A DNA stretch of 64,000 nucleotides from Paralithodes platypus (GCA_032716605.1 CM064571.1:18387856-18451855), one strand, 5' to 3'; positions 9,597 to 20,012 are shown, counted from the first letter of the stretch. Numbers and translations: made by a program. The notes: generated by a model from the sequence alone, not told the origin.

Positions 9597-9809
9597 TTAA
9601 CCCTTTCAAGCTCCAATACGCGTTTCTGTTCTGTTTCTGGCTACTATGAGACGATTTTAGTCAGATTAGTAACGGTATATGGAAGCCAAAGAGTTGATTG
9701 AGATAGTATTTACCCTTTTAATACCCCCAGATACTTCCTAAGCTGCATACAATCGTCTAATGATAGCCAAAATAAACTGCTAAAACGCGTCAGAGCTTCA
9801 AAGGGTTGA
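9597..9809. mobile_element. Foldback MITE family B
   Basis: TTAACCCTTTCAAGCTCC ... GCTTCAAAGGGTTGA; the right TTAA has mutated to TTGA. Confidence 0.8.
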
Positions 9810-9857
9810 TTATAGATAGGCCAAAAATCATGACCACTAACCTCTACAACTCATAAA

Positions 9858-10116
9858 CGATTTTTTTTTTTTTCTATATTCCAACTACTCCCTCTCGGGC
9901 ATAGGCTGCGAGCCTGTACATTCCACCGCTCAACACGGTGAAGCCCGTGAGGTCTTGTTCCAGTCTGGGGAGTGAGACATGTGAAGCATCCATTCATGGC
10001 TCGAAGCAGCTCCATCTCTGAAGCGGCTGGTTGCTTTGTTCAAGTACTTCACCGTATCACCCTCCAGACTCAGACCCTCACTCTCAGAACGCCACCTATT
10101 GAGCAGTGAACTCACT
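9858..10116 (-). mobile_element. Poly(A)-tailed retroposon family F, copy 1
   Basis: Minus strand ends GGAATATAGAAAAAAAAAAA, with a body shared with 17370-17895. A short open frame (ending ...NKTSRASPC) is conserved between copies but has no recognised domain. Confidence 0.65.
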
Positions 10117-10219
10117 AGGGTAATCCAGCTGATATTTCTACCAGTTGGGAAGAGCCAGCCAGGGAATAGGTGTGGACATTTACAGCCTATTTGCTCTTGC
10201 CCTTTTCCATCTACAGAAG

Positions 10220-10438
10220 TTAACCCCTTGAGGATCATGACGCATTTTGGCAATTTATTCTGGCTATCACTAGACGATTTTTTGCAATTTAGTAAGGCTA
10301 TCAAGGAATCAGAGGGTTAATACTACCGGTATCTCAATTAACTCTTTAGCTCCCTCAAGTTCTTCCTAAGTTGAATAAAATCGTCTAATGATAGCCAGAA
10401 TATACTGTCAAAACGCGTAATGGTCCTCAAAGGGTTAA
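10220..10438. mobile_element. Foldback MITE family B nested in P
   Basis: TTAACCCCTTGAGGATC ... TCCTCAAAGGGTTAA. P's own sequence resumes directly after the second TTAA, so the target duplication is TTAA. Confidence 0.85.
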
Positions 10439-10480
10439 GGTTCATGATTTCTGGCCTACCTATAATGAATGGACTATAGT

Positions 10481-11031
10481 ATCCGTGAGGAGAGACACAT
10501 GCACTATCTAACTTGCGAAGGACGTTGCTTTATATAATTATGCCGATAGAAAAAAAAAAAAAAAAATCTTCTATGTGCATAAAGGAGACAAAAGGCTGTC
10601 CTTATAAGCCACCAAGTAGTCCCCGGGAGTACCGCCCTGTTCCACTGGTGCCTACAGCCTCCTCCTACCGTATACTGTATAACTACAAATATATTTTGTA
10701 ATTAGCTCAATAATCAGTCTGGGAGATAGAGACAAACGTATAGATATATTTTAGTCAACTAAGGAAAATTGTATTAAATATAATTAAAGAGCCTGTCGTG
10801 ACACCGGCGGGTCTGTAGTCACACCTTTCTCTGCCTCCATCATGATCATAATTCATCTGCCAAAAGTCTTTCATGGTTAAGTGCTCCATGTATTGTGATG
10901 TCAGCAAGAAGCCGCGTCACAAAAGAAATCCAACGTCTGAACATTTATGTCTGAACACTTAAAGTTGTCAATTGCATTAAAATACACCAAACAAATTCCC
11001 GTAGACAACACTAGTTACCATCCATACGCTA
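10481..11031. other. No gene; one fragment of repeat R4
   Basis: 10568-10640 carries AAGGAGACAAAAGGCTGTCC, a piece of the repeat at 16940, 20820 and 25440. The rest is AT-rich. Confidence 0.5.
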
Positions 11032-11120
11032 TTAACCCTTCCAGGTTAATCTGGATATCTTTAGACTATTTCCCGCAGCTCTAGAAGGTACTCTATGAAT
11101 CAAAGCGATAATCAAGCAAT
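11032..11120. mobile_element. MITE family B, one-arm fragment
   Basis: TTAACCCTTCCAGG and a diverged TTTAGACTATTTCCCGCAG arm; no right end. Confidence 0.55.
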
Positions 11121-11412
11121 TTTTCCCCGCAGAACTAGGGCAGCTTGAAATGCCCATGAATTCACTCTCTCTCTCTCCTCTAAAATGTAGAACTTCCGTT
11201 TGTCAAAATTAATTTTTCCCCAGAACTTCTACTCTCTGGAATTCACTTCCTTGGAGTTGCTTTCCACAAATGTACAACCTGCAACATTTTAAATCCAATT
11301 GTTTCAAACATTCTAGGAATGGAGGATGCCTTTATAGGCACATGGACCATTTCTGTTTTGTCTTTGTTATTCGTTCCTCTATTTATAATCTCTTGAACAT
11401 ACAATATATACA

Positions 11413-11418
<6 letters not shown>

Positions 11419-11466
<48 letters not shown>
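11419..11466. repeat. (AT)n microsatellite
   Basis: Uninterrupted AT run. Confidence 0.95.
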
Positions 11467-11470
<4 letters not shown>

Positions 11471-11497
11471 TATATAATATCAATTACGTTTTTTTTG

Positions 11498-11676
11498 TAC
11501 ATTATTCTGGCTGTTATTAGACGATTTTACGAAGCTTAGGAAGAATTTGTGGATGAAAAAAGGGTTATTTGAGATCGAGGTCACACCTTTGATTGTTAAA
11601 GGTCCTGCCTAAGCTTAATAGTCTAATGATAGCGAAAATATAAGAATGAAATGCGTCATGGTATATGGCTTATTAA
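11498..11676. mobile_element. MITE family B, end-truncated
   Basis: Both inverted arms are present (CTGGCTGTTATTAGACGATT facing AATAGTCTAATGATAGC). The left terminus is lost; the right end runs into TTAA at 11673. Confidence 0.7.
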
Positions 11677-11847
11677 CCGTTTTAAGATCCGAATACACAT
11701 TGAATTTCTGTTTTCTGGCTATTATTAGACGATTTTATTCAAATTAGGAAGATATATGGAAGTCAAAGGGTTAATTGAGATGTATCAAATCGTCTGATGA
11801 TAGCGAGAATACACTGTCAAAATGCTTCATAATCTTCAGAAGGTTAA
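11673..11847. mobile_element. MITE family B, internally deleted
   Basis: TTAACCGTTTTAAGATCC ... ATCTTCAGAAGGTTAA with about 40 bp of the centre missing. It shares its left TTAA with the previous copy. Confidence 0.75.
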
Positions 11848-11864
11848 CAAACTCAATACCTTTC

Positions 11865-12132
11865 TCAGCAAGGATCTTATAGTTAACCCAGAACCCTACC
11901 TATCACCAGTCAGAACTATTATACCTTACCTGATCTTATAGCCAGCCCAGAACCCTACCTATCACCAGTCAGAGCTATTATACCTTACCTGATCTTATAG
12001 CTAACCTAGAACCCTACCTATCACCAGTCAGAACTATTATACCTTACCTGATCTTATAGCTAACCCAGAACCCTACCTATATCACCAGTCAGAGCTATTA
12101 TACCTTACCTGATCTATAGCTAACCCAGAACC
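11865..12132. repeat. 59-bp minisatellite, about 4.5 copies
   Basis: Unit begins GATCTTATAGCTAACCCAGA and ends CTATTATACCTTACCT; copies differ by single bases and small gaps. Confidence 0.9.
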
Positions 12133-12358
12133 TATCATTATGAAACCCTGACCAACTTCACCCTCCGTACTGGCGTCATGCGCGTATTGTTCTCGCCAAT
12201 ACGTCACATAATTGGCTAAGCGTAAAACATATTTCGATTTGTTCAATGCATTTGGGAAACTCGACTTTGGGGATTTCACTGTGGTTTAATATTTATAATA
12301 ATATTGTATGTTTGTGTTATGAAAGAATGGATTGGTATGTAGGTCTCTCTCGTGTATG

Positions 12359-12359
<1 letters not shown>

Positions 12360-12455
<96 letters not shown>

Positions 12456-12490
12456 GGTATATATATATACTGTATATATATATTTATTTA
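12360..12490. repeat. (AT)n microsatellite
   Basis: Long AT run with one CCGG interruption at about 12455. Confidence 0.95.
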
Positions 12491-12544
12491 TTATATATAT
12501 TTAATCATCTTTTATTATTATTTTTACTTGTTCAATTTCCGCGT

Positions 12545-12559
12545 AATAACTCTCTCTCA

Positions 12560-12600
<41 letters not shown>
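12545..12600. repeat. (CT)n microsatellite
   Basis: CTCTCT run. Confidence 0.95.
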
Positions 12601-12602
<2 letters not shown>

Positions 12603-12784
12603 TCTCAAACTGACAGGAAATCAATAAATATTACCAAATAGAAAGTTACAGACATTTGAAATCAATTCATATGATCATCCGCACGTTAAAACTTGATAAT
12701 TTAGCGACGAATTGACGTATTAATTTTAATGATTTAATGTACACGAAAGAAAAATATTAGGTTCACGCTGATCATATAGTGATT

Positions 12785-12925
12785 AGTGAACACACACACA
12801 CACACACTCACTCTCTCTGTCTATCTATATATCTATCTCTAGTCTCTACCTATCTATCTATCTATCTACTATATATGTCTTTATATCTATCTATATGTCT
12901 TTCTGTCTCCCCTTTCTCTCTTAGG

Positions 12926-12984
<59 letters not shown>

Positions 12985-13035
12985 TAACATACACACATAA
13001 AACCAATACACACACACACACACACACACACCGAA
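12785..13035. repeat. Compound (AC)n/(TCTA)n/(CT)n tract
   Basis: CA, TATC and CT arrays in succession; the open frames on both strands are low-complexity artefacts. Confidence 0.9.
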
Positions 13036-13058
13036 GACCACTCTTCGAGACATAAATA

Positions 13059-13320
13059 ACCCCTTTTCAAGATATATTTTACATTTTTCGGTAGAAAAAA
13101 AATCCTTTTTTGCTCTTAAATTACAGGCTCGTTATCGCACGACAGGAAAAAATCGACACTTAAATGGCAAGAAAGGTCTTAAAATTTACATAAATATGGC
13201 GAAAGTTCTTAAAATCGCAAAACTAATGGGGCGAACGTCTTAAAATCTCAAAAATTGGGCTAAACATGAGGGAGAAAGGGGTCAAGAAAAAAAACATCTC
13301 AAATTAAAATATCCCCTTAA
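13059..13320 (-). mobile_element. MITE family A, left end lost
   Basis: Reads from the TTTTTCGGTAGAAAAAAA hairpin through all modules to ATATCCCCTTAA. Confidence 0.8.
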
Positions 13321-13378
13321 CACACCAGGCGGCTTGATGTGTGTTTGGCAGGGTGTTGTAGTAGTAGTAGTGAGAGTG

Positions 13379-13408
13379 TTGGGGCTAAACATGAGGGAGA
13401 AAGGGGCC
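13379..13408 (-). mobile_element. MITE family A, 30-bp fragment
   Basis: GGGGCTAAACATGAGGGAGA is the right-end block of family A only. Confidence 0.6.
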
Positions 13409-13557
13409 GTGTTGCAGTGTTACCAGATAATGAATATCACCCCCACACACCTTTCCCTCTCGACGCACTTTTCCACGCACTTCGCAACGCACGAATTGGC
13501 TTTTTATCCAGCTATCGTGGTAACAAGAAGCTGCGAAAGAATGTTGGATACTATTAA

Positions 13558-13817
13558 TTAAAAATGTAAATATTGGCAAAGGATAATTAAATCGTTCCCG
13601 CTCGCCAAGCAAAATTGACACCTAAATATCACGAATAAGTCTAAATATTGTCAAAGAAATATGGTGAAAGGTTTTAAGATCGCCAAACTAATGGGTCGAA
13701 CGTCTTATAATCTGACAAGTAATGGGACTAGACATGAGGGAGAAGGGGGACCAGAAAAACAGCCCAACTCCCCTTAAAAATGTAAATATTGGAATCAAAA
13801 TAATTAAATCGTTCCCG
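13558..13817 (-). mobile_element. MITE family A copy inside a ~43-bp direct duplication
   Basis: A left-truncated A copy (about 13600-13777, ending ACTCCCCTTAA) is bracketed by two copies of a sequence starting TTAAAAATGTAAATATTGG and ending AATTAAATCGTTCCCG (13558-13600 and 13774-13817). Confidence 0.75.
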
Positions 13818-14115
13818 CGTATATGGCAACCCTCATATACCGGATGTAAACAGTTGCCAAGTCGCTAAATTTCAGGGTTACCAAATCAAGTCCGCTAGAT
13901 AATAATAATAATAATAATAATAATATGTAAATGTAAAAAATCGCTAGAATAATGCCACAATCTCTACCATATCGCTCAAGAATGGCCCAAATCTCCATAA
14001 TATCGCTAAATTCATGACGCTAAATGTAAAAATGTGCCTCTATATAGAGTCTAGACCGAAGTAAATACCTCTAGATCTAGCGAGAAAGTAGCTAAATTGG
14101 CAACACTGGTTCGTC
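13818..14115. repeat. Repeat S, copy 1
   Basis: TATCGCTCAAGAATGG ... AGTCTAGACCGAAGTAAATA ... AGCTAAATTGGCAACACTGG; relative at 63590-63752. Contains an (ATA)n run. Confidence 0.6.
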
Positions 14116-14436
14116 TTCAGTATGGCTTTCCTAGTGTTGTTATCAGGTCCTCTTACAGTTGGTGCAGGAAAGTAATGCCCTCTGGATCCTGAAGGTAGGG
14201 TACTGCTGATCAAACTACACACCAGCTTATAAGAAGATGGCCTATATTTCCTAATGGGCTTATAGAAAATGTGGGAAACTGTTTACAATAGCGGTAAATG
14301 AGCACTCCCGTTTTCTCTGAAGGTCAAAGTTTACCTACATTCGTCCCAGCATCCTGAATCAGCTGTTTTGTATACGCTACTCGGGTGAGGCTTACGTCAT
14401 TGTTTTGTTTATCCTTCTTCTATACCTTGTTCCATA

Positions 14437-14663
14437 TTGACCATTTGCGGCAAATTTTGGTTTATAAGGAAGTTGGAGCCGTAAACATCCATATAATATA
14501 GATGTGCAATTATAATGTAGGTTTGTGATGGATATATATAATGTTGCATTTAGTTTTGTGTATTTGCTAATGTACTATTCCCGTATTGTAGCTGGTAATT
14601 CGCTTAATATTAATGTTTACAGCTCCAACTTCCTTATAGCCTGAAATTCGCAAGTGGTCAATT
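14437..14663. mobile_element. Foldback MITE family C, copy 2
   Basis: TTGACCATTTGCGG ... CGCAAGTGGTCAA; the interior is inverted relative to the copies at 241 and 23919. Confidence 0.75.
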
Positions 14664-14685
14664 AGTAGGTCAAAACTCTTGAACC

Positions 14686-15482
14686 TTAAGGGGAGGCAGA
14701 TCGTTTTTCTGGACCCCCTTCTCCCTAATGTTTAGCCCCACTAGTTTTGAGATTATAAGACGTTCGGCCCATTAGTTTGGCGATTTTAACACCTTTCGCC
14801 CCATTTCGCTGTCAATTTTAACCCTTTCATTGCGGGTGATGTTCTGGAACGTCCTGGCAAGTTACAGCAATTTCCAGGCTTTAAAAGCCTGTAAAAAACG
14901 TAAAAATTGAGTGTCAGTGGGCGGGAGCGTGAGGGGCCCACCTCCGACCCTCAGAGCAGCGAGCGGCTCACTGAGGTTGGCTGTGTCTTGCGCGAGTCTC
15001 TCTCTGTGTCTCAAAACAGTGTAGCCAAGCGAGCGAGTGCTACCAAATAGCGGGTTTCCCGCGTTTCACTGGCACCACTGCGGGTGAACCAGACCACGTA
15101 AGGGGCCCGTTCTGGTCTCATTTTGAAGCTATTTTCACCTAGTTTTCGGCAGAATACACTTCATTTAATGCAGATGCTTGATTTATCATTCAGGAGTGCC
15201 TGAATATGCCCAAAATAGCCCAAACATAGCCGCAGCCAATGGATTTTAAGACCTTTCGTGCCATTTAGGTGTCGATTATTTCCTGGCGAGCGATAGCCAG
15301 CCTGCAATTTTAAGAGGAACCGGCCTTCGGCCGGCATATTCTTCTACCGAAAAATGTACAAATTAATCTTGAAGGGGGGTCTAGGGGGGGGTTTTCTAAG
15401 CTTGATGGATGTCTAGAGAGGAAATTTAAAAAATATGAATAAATTTATTAATAGATCAAACAAACGGCCAGCCTCCCCTTAA
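14686..15482 (+). mobile_element. MITE family A split by a nested TTAA element
   Basis: TTAAGGGGAGGCAG ... CAGCCTCCCCTTAA. The third module is interrupted at 14818 and resumes at about 15243. Confidence 0.85.
14818..15249 (+). mobile_element. Nested ~430-bp TTAA-flanked element
   Basis: Begins TTAACCCTTTCATTGCGGG and ends CCGCAGCCAATGGATTTTAA inside the MITE. TTAA at both edges and a CCCTTT start suggest the same mobilisation class. No open frame; only copy in the window. Confidence 0.65.
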
Positions 15483-15499
15483 TACATCATTGTTTAGGT

Positions 15500-15615
15500 T
15501 AGCAGTCTACTATACCCTGTTCCAAATAAGTAGGCCAAAACTTTTCAAATTTAACCTCTATAACTCAAAAAAGACTAGAGTAATCAAGCTAATCTTTCTA
15601 TATATCTATAACATC
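15500..15615. mobile_element. MITE family P, one arm
   Basis: AAATAAGTAGGCCAAAACTT ... AAAGACTAGAGTAATC; right arm absent. Confidence 0.6.
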
Positions 15616-15621
15616 GCAGGC

Positions 15622-16003
15622 TAAACTTATCCCTTTGAAGATTATGATGTATTATGACAGTTTATTTAGGCTGTCAGTAGAAAATTGTATACAGATTAAG
15701 CCGGTGTCACACGAGCCTTTTTTCGAGCAATTTTTACGGGCAATTATGGTCTGGAAGCTTAACAAATTACACTTTATCAGAACTAAGCCGCCTACCATCA
15801 TCTACCTTCAGTCTAGTTACCGATACCAGTGCGAAAATGTCCCGAAATAATACGAGAAAAAACTTGCTCATGGAAAATTGACGGAAAAAGCGCTCGTGTG
15901 ACAGCGGCTTTAGGAAAGAGCCGTGGGAATTCCTAAAGTGTAAAAAATTGTCTAATGATATCCAGAATATACAGTCAAAAGGCGTCATAATCTTGAAAGG
16001 GTT
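15622..16003. mobile_element. Foldback MITE family B split by a Harbinger-like MITE
   Basis: Arms TTGAAGATTATGATG and CATAATCTTGAAAGGGTTG surround a 211-bp insertion. Confidence 0.75.
15699..15909. mobile_element. Harbinger-like MITE family D (211 bp, TTA duplication)
   Basis: Inverted ends AGCCGGTGTCACACGAGC and GCTCGTGTGACAGCGGCT, flanked by TTA (15696-15698 and 15910-15912). Removing the element and one TTA restores the host arm CAGATTAGGAAAG. A 3-bp TTA/TAA duplication is typical of PIF/Harbinger. A diverged fragment is at 24612-24700. Confidence 0.8.
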
Positions 16004-16054
16004 GAATGGCCAAAACAAATTCAACTTCCTTCACATTTTCCCACTCAAATCCGT

Positions 16055-16128
16055 CTTAACCCCTTCAGCACCATGACGCCTTTTTAACTTTGATTCTGGC
16101 TAAAATTAAACGACTGTATGCAATTTAA
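16055..16128. mobile_element. MITE family B, left arm only
   Basis: TTAACCCCTTCAGCACC ... GTATGCAATTTAA, then directly continued by family A. Confidence 0.65.
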
Positions 16129-16385
16129 GGTGACATCGGCCGGTTTTCTGGACCACTTTCTCCCTCATGTTTAGCCCCATTAGTTTTCAGATGTTAAGAT
16201 GTTTGTCCCATTAGTTAGTCGATTTTAAGACCTCTCGCCCCATTTATTCGTCAATATTTAGACCTTTCGTGCTATTTAGGTGTCGATTTTTTCCCAGGCG
16301 AACGATAGTGAGCCTGTAATATTGGAAGAACCGGCCTTCGGCCTGGAAATTTTTCGGGAGAAAAATGTCCCTACAAATCTGTGCC
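16125..16385 (+). mobile_element. MITE family A, right end lost
   Basis: TTAAGGTGACATCGGCC head, four modules, GAACCGGCCTTCGGCC hairpin, then diverges. It begins at the TTAA where the B arm stops. Confidence 0.75.
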
Positions 16386-16604
16386 CTTCAACTTGTAATA
16401 TGCCACGGTACTTTCTTTTACCCCAGTTGACCTATAGGAGGAGTAGTAGGGTCAACAATATGGGTGACCTCATCTCCGACGCCGCCCCCCTTGGTACCAA
16501 CAGAAGAGGAGGCCACCCGGAGGATGACCCCAACGCCAACCATCCTAGAAGACAGGTCAGTACTGCCTCAGAGTAACATTCCTTCTTTACAGTTTACAAA
16601 GTTC

Positions 16605-16879
16605 GGACCCTACAGTTTGGTGATTTTAAGACCTTTTGCACCGTTAGTTTTGCCATTTTAAGACCTGTCGCCCCATTACGGTGTCGATTTCTTCCTGGCG
16701 AGCAATAGCGAGACTCCAGCTTGGGAGGAATGGGCAGAGGCATGCCAGAGGAATGCCAGAGGCATTTTTCTGCCGAAAAATGCAGAAATTTATCAGGAAT
16801 GGTGGTCTTGGTGGTATTTACTTCAAGGTTAATGATGGTTTAGGGAGTAAAATATTAAATAAAAAATGCTTAAATACTG

Positions 16880-16911
<32 letters not shown>
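16605..16911 (+). mobile_element. MITE family A, diverged, with A-rich end
   Basis: Two modules, then CTGGCGAGCAATAGCGAG, a locally expanded GCCAGAGGCAT repeat and the TTTTTCTGCCGAAAAATG hairpin. Ends in a run of about 30 A. Confidence 0.65.
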
Positions 16912-16912
<1 letters not shown>

Positions 16913-16939
16913 TAATATTGGTGACCTGATCTCCTAGAA

Positions 16940-17115
16940 GACAAGCCAGTACTTCCTCATCTGTCTTTCCCTTTTCCTATGACTTAAACTGCTTCCAACT
17001 CCGTGTTTCCAGACATTTATGACTCTAACGCACTTTGAATTGGGATCTCTATCACTCTTTCAACTTTGGGGGAGAGACTTGTTACAGACAGCCTGCCTTT
17101 TGTCTCCTTCATACA
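16940..17115 (-). repeat. Repeat R4, copy 1
   Basis: Shares CTTCCAACTCCGTGTTTCCAGAC and CCTTTTGTCTCC blocks with 20820-21060 and (reverse) 25440-25660. Class unknown. Confidence 0.7.
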
Positions 17116-17159
17116 CATAGGAAAATACAGCTGGATAAATTCATAATATCACCAACCCA

Positions 17160-17292
17160 CCAATTAACTTACAAATAAACTTAATTCATGAAATCAATGA
17201 AACTAATGAATACATGGGGTACTCCAAGGATTCGAACCTAGGATACTCATACCAAAATTCCGCGCACTAACCATTACGCCATCAAGACAAAC
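17160..17292 (-). mobile_element. tRNA-derived SINE family H, copy 2
   Basis: Box B as GATTCGAACC and box A as ACCATTACGCCATCA on the plus strand; tail side has ATGAAATCAATGAAACTAAT. Confidence 0.75.
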
Positions 17293-17369
17293 TATAGGTA
17301 ACTAATTCAAGATAGGAGGGGCCAGAATTGAAAAGCTGGGACACGACATTTGAACGGGACTGCAACTTG

Positions 17370-17895
17370 TTATATTTTTTTATTTTTGTTCTTCTATATT
17401 CCAACTACTCCCTAGGCTGAGAGCCTGTACAGTCGGGTTAATAAGTCATGTCTCAGCACCAAGTATATTTCGATCAATAATTGGTATAAGCAATGTCTAA
17501 AACTCGATTTATTCGTTTCGTGTGAGATATACAAGCATGTTTCTACACTTACTCACGCTATTCAACATCTGGCAGACATTAATACAGCACAGAGCGAGCC
17601 AAACGTAAAGACAGCTGAGACATGACTTATTAGCGCCATCGTACATTCAACCGTACAATTTACGGTGAAGCCCGTGAGGTCTCGTTCCAGTCTAGGGAGT
17701 GAGACATGTGAAGCACTTTGAGATGCAACCAGCACCCACTATCTTGCCTTCGCAAGATGCACGGCCCGGTTGCCCACCAACAGCTCAAATCAGCCCTATA
17801 TCTGAAGCTGCCTCGCTCCAGTGCTTCACTGTTTCATCCCCTAGACTCGGACCCTCACTCTCAGAATGCCACATATTGAGCAATGAACTCACTAG
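17370..17895 (-). mobile_element. Retroposon family F, copy 2, carrying a TA-MITE
   Basis: Matches 9858-10116 on both sides of the insertion (AACTACTCCCT...GAGCCTGTA, then CATTC...GTGAAGCCCGTGAGGTC), plus extra internal sequence. Confidence 0.7.
17428..17643. mobile_element. TA-flanked MITE family E, copy 1
   Basis: TACAGTCGGGTTAATAAGTC ... GACTTATTAGCGCCATCGTA. The uninterrupted paralogue at about 9917 has a single TA at the same point, so the duplication is TA, as for Tc1/mariner. Confidence 0.85.
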
Positions 17896-18054
17896 GCATT
17901 GTCGCCCTGTAGCATATTTTGAATATGGGAATATCCATACAGTGCTATTAATCAGGGAACAATGAGGGTATTTTTTGTTTTGGCATTTCGGTGGACTTTG
18001 TGGTAATGCACTGATACCAGGTACAGCACCAAATTCCATCCCAATAATATCTTT

Positions 18055-18125
18055 CCATTGATATATCGGGATTCGAACCCGGGACCATTGGATTACCAGT
18101 CCAGTGGCATGACCACCCCACCACA
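18055..18125 (-). repeat. tRNA-like sequence (SINE head), not a functional tRNA
   Basis: The minus strand has a good T-arm (CCCGGGTTCGAATCCCG) and an anticodon-like stem-loop (GGACTGGTAATCC). The acceptor stem does not pair, so I call it tRNA-derived. Confidence 0.5.
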
Positions 18126-18192
18126 CCTCCCCATAAAATCTGATGATACACAGACAGCCATTAGTTGTACCGCTTATTGAGCTGCAAGGTTG

Positions 18193-18244
18193 GTGCTATG
18201 CTAGCCAACTACACTGTGTTTGGTGTAGTTGGCTAGCATAGCAC
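18193..18244. repeat. Perfect 22-bp hairpin with 8-nt loop
   Basis: Arms 18193-18214 and 18223-18244 are exactly complementary (GTGCTATGCTAGCC ... GGCTAGCATAGCAC). Confidence 0.85.
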
Positions 18245-18526
18245 ACACCTAACAGAACAATGGGGGCGCCGGTACAGAGGCAACAATGTCAGAAAGTTCA
18301 GTTTGTTGGTGAATTTACTGAACTAGGTTATACACACAAGTCACACACACACACACACACACACATGAACACATACAGTATATACACCTACAATCCCGTT
18401 CATAATTTTAATCAAGCTATTGCTACAAATCTCCCAAACAAAATAAGAATATTTGAGAAACACGTGAAAAATAAAGATAAAATAAATAATTGATAAAAAT
18501 GAATAATAATTAAGATTATATTAACA

Positions 18527-18640
18527 AATAACTTTAGTTTGGTCCACCACATATAACTTTAGTTTGGTCCACCACATATAACTTTAGTTTGGTCCACCAC
18601 ATATAACTTTAGTTTGGTCCACCACATATAACTTTAGCTG
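18527..18640. repeat. 25-bp minisatellite, about 4.4 copies
   Basis: Unit ATAACTTTAGTTTGGTCCAC plus CACAT. Confidence 0.95.
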
Positions 18641-18769
18641 GGATCAAATCCATTTAAGGAGGGGGGGGGGGGGGGTATTATAACTTCTATGTTTAGTTTT
18701 CTCTTATCATATATACAGTATATATATATATATATATATTATTTTTTATTTTATTTGTATTTGTTTCTA

Positions 18770-18955
18770 ATTTGGCTCCCTAGACCTCCATCAAACTTTA
18801 AGAAAATACCCCTACGACTTTTTTCCGTAGGGTTTTTGTTAGAATTAAGGAGGCATGGATTTTTTCTGGACCCCTTTCTCCCTCATGCTTAGCCCCAGTA
18901 GTTTTGACATTTTAAGACACTCGCCCCATTATTAGTTTGACTATTCTAAGACCAA
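18770..18955. mobile_element. MITE family A, two fragments back to back
   Basis: 18772-18830 is reverse (CCCTAGACCTCCATCAAAC). From TTAA at 18846 a forward copy starts (TTAAGGAGGCATGG) and stops after two modules. Confidence 0.7.
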
Positions 18956-19357
18956 AGTTGAACACTTTGAGCAGCAGTGCTTTGGAGGGCAAGCAACCTC
19001 GAGGGGTCGCTAGATCTGTTGCTGCTTGATTTCCTGTGTAGTCCTTTGTACTAAACTTGCTTGTAAATGTATGTACTGATTATACTCTGGCACATACCCC
19101 CTTTTTTTTTTTTTTTTTAATTGGGGGTGGCCGACTCGAGACAGAGCCTAAATTTGCGTGTAAATAGAGGAAAATATCATCAGTGGCCCCAAGATGGCGG
19201 AAGTTGGCGGATCTCTGTCACTATAAGGCCTCTGACCCGCGGACACCCAAAACCGCAATCGATAAAATTTATCGTAGTTCTGGTCGTATTTTGTTTTTTT
19301 TCAATTTCATTTTCACTTTCTAGCCTTCATGCTCGAGTGACGTTTAGGCTCCCACTC

Positions 19358-19360
<3 letters not shown>
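18956..19360. other. No feature recognised
   Basis: Mixed sequence with a poly-T run at about 19103; no supportable exon. Confidence 0.5.
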
Positions 19361-19388
<28 letters not shown>

Positions 19389-19450
19389 CACACATACCAC
19401 ACACACCACACACACACACACACACACACCACACACCCGCACCCACACAC
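19361..19450. repeat. (AC)n microsatellite
   Basis: Interrupted AC/CCAC arrays. Confidence 0.95.
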
Positions 19451-19547
19451 ATAATATTGGAGGTAGTGGGCTAAAGGTTTGATATTCTTGGTCACAGAGG
19501 CTGCAAGGCGTCATACCAAGGCAATGGTGTTTTGGCACTTGTAAAAA

Positions 19548-19712
19548 TCCCACTATGGTATCCTGGAATATGGATCCTACGACTTGTGTATGAATTGAAA
19601 TCCCCCTATGGTATCCTGGAATATGGATCCTACGACTTGTGTATGAATTGAAATCCCCCTATGGTATCCTGGAATATGGATCCTACGACCTGTGTATGAA
19701 TTGAAATACCTT
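19548..19712. repeat. 53-bp minisatellite, 3 copies
   Basis: Unit starts CTATGGTATCCTGGAATATG; copies nearly identical. Confidence 0.95.
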
Positions 19713-20012
19713 CTCCAAGTAGGATTTCCCTTCTCCTTAATATAAATACGAAAAGGTTAAGTAATTTTAAATAAATCGCTTATTTTATTACGTGTTATCA
19801 CACACACACACACAGTCATTGCACTAAATAAAGGCCAGTTCAGAAAATAGGGTGCTGAAATGTGGCCAAGGTAGACAATACACCATTAATCAGGTGGGGT
19901 GACAACATGGCGGCAGTCTGGCTTCAACTAATCACCCAACTACTAATTGACGATGGGGAGGGGGGGGGAAGGGGGGGGGGTATGTCAACACTCAATAGCT
20001 CACAGAAACAAC

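Larger units (their letters stand above)
9803..10480. mobile_element. Inverted-repeat MITE family P, with two nested insertions
   Basis: Pieces of one P element (left arm GATAGGCCAAAAATCATGAC; centre CTACCAGTTGGGAAGAG; right arm GGTTCATGATTTCTGGCC ... GGACTATAG) are separated by a retroposon (9858-10116) and a B element (10220-10438). Intact relatives are at 25225-25436 and 52063-52276. Confidence 0.7.

Noticed and set aside
14159..14194. Possible 36-nt internal exon (acceptor CTCTTACAG, donor AAG|GTAGGG)
   Set aside because: Splice-like edges but no domain or gene context; could be an upstream exon of the IMD-like gene, but too weak to call.
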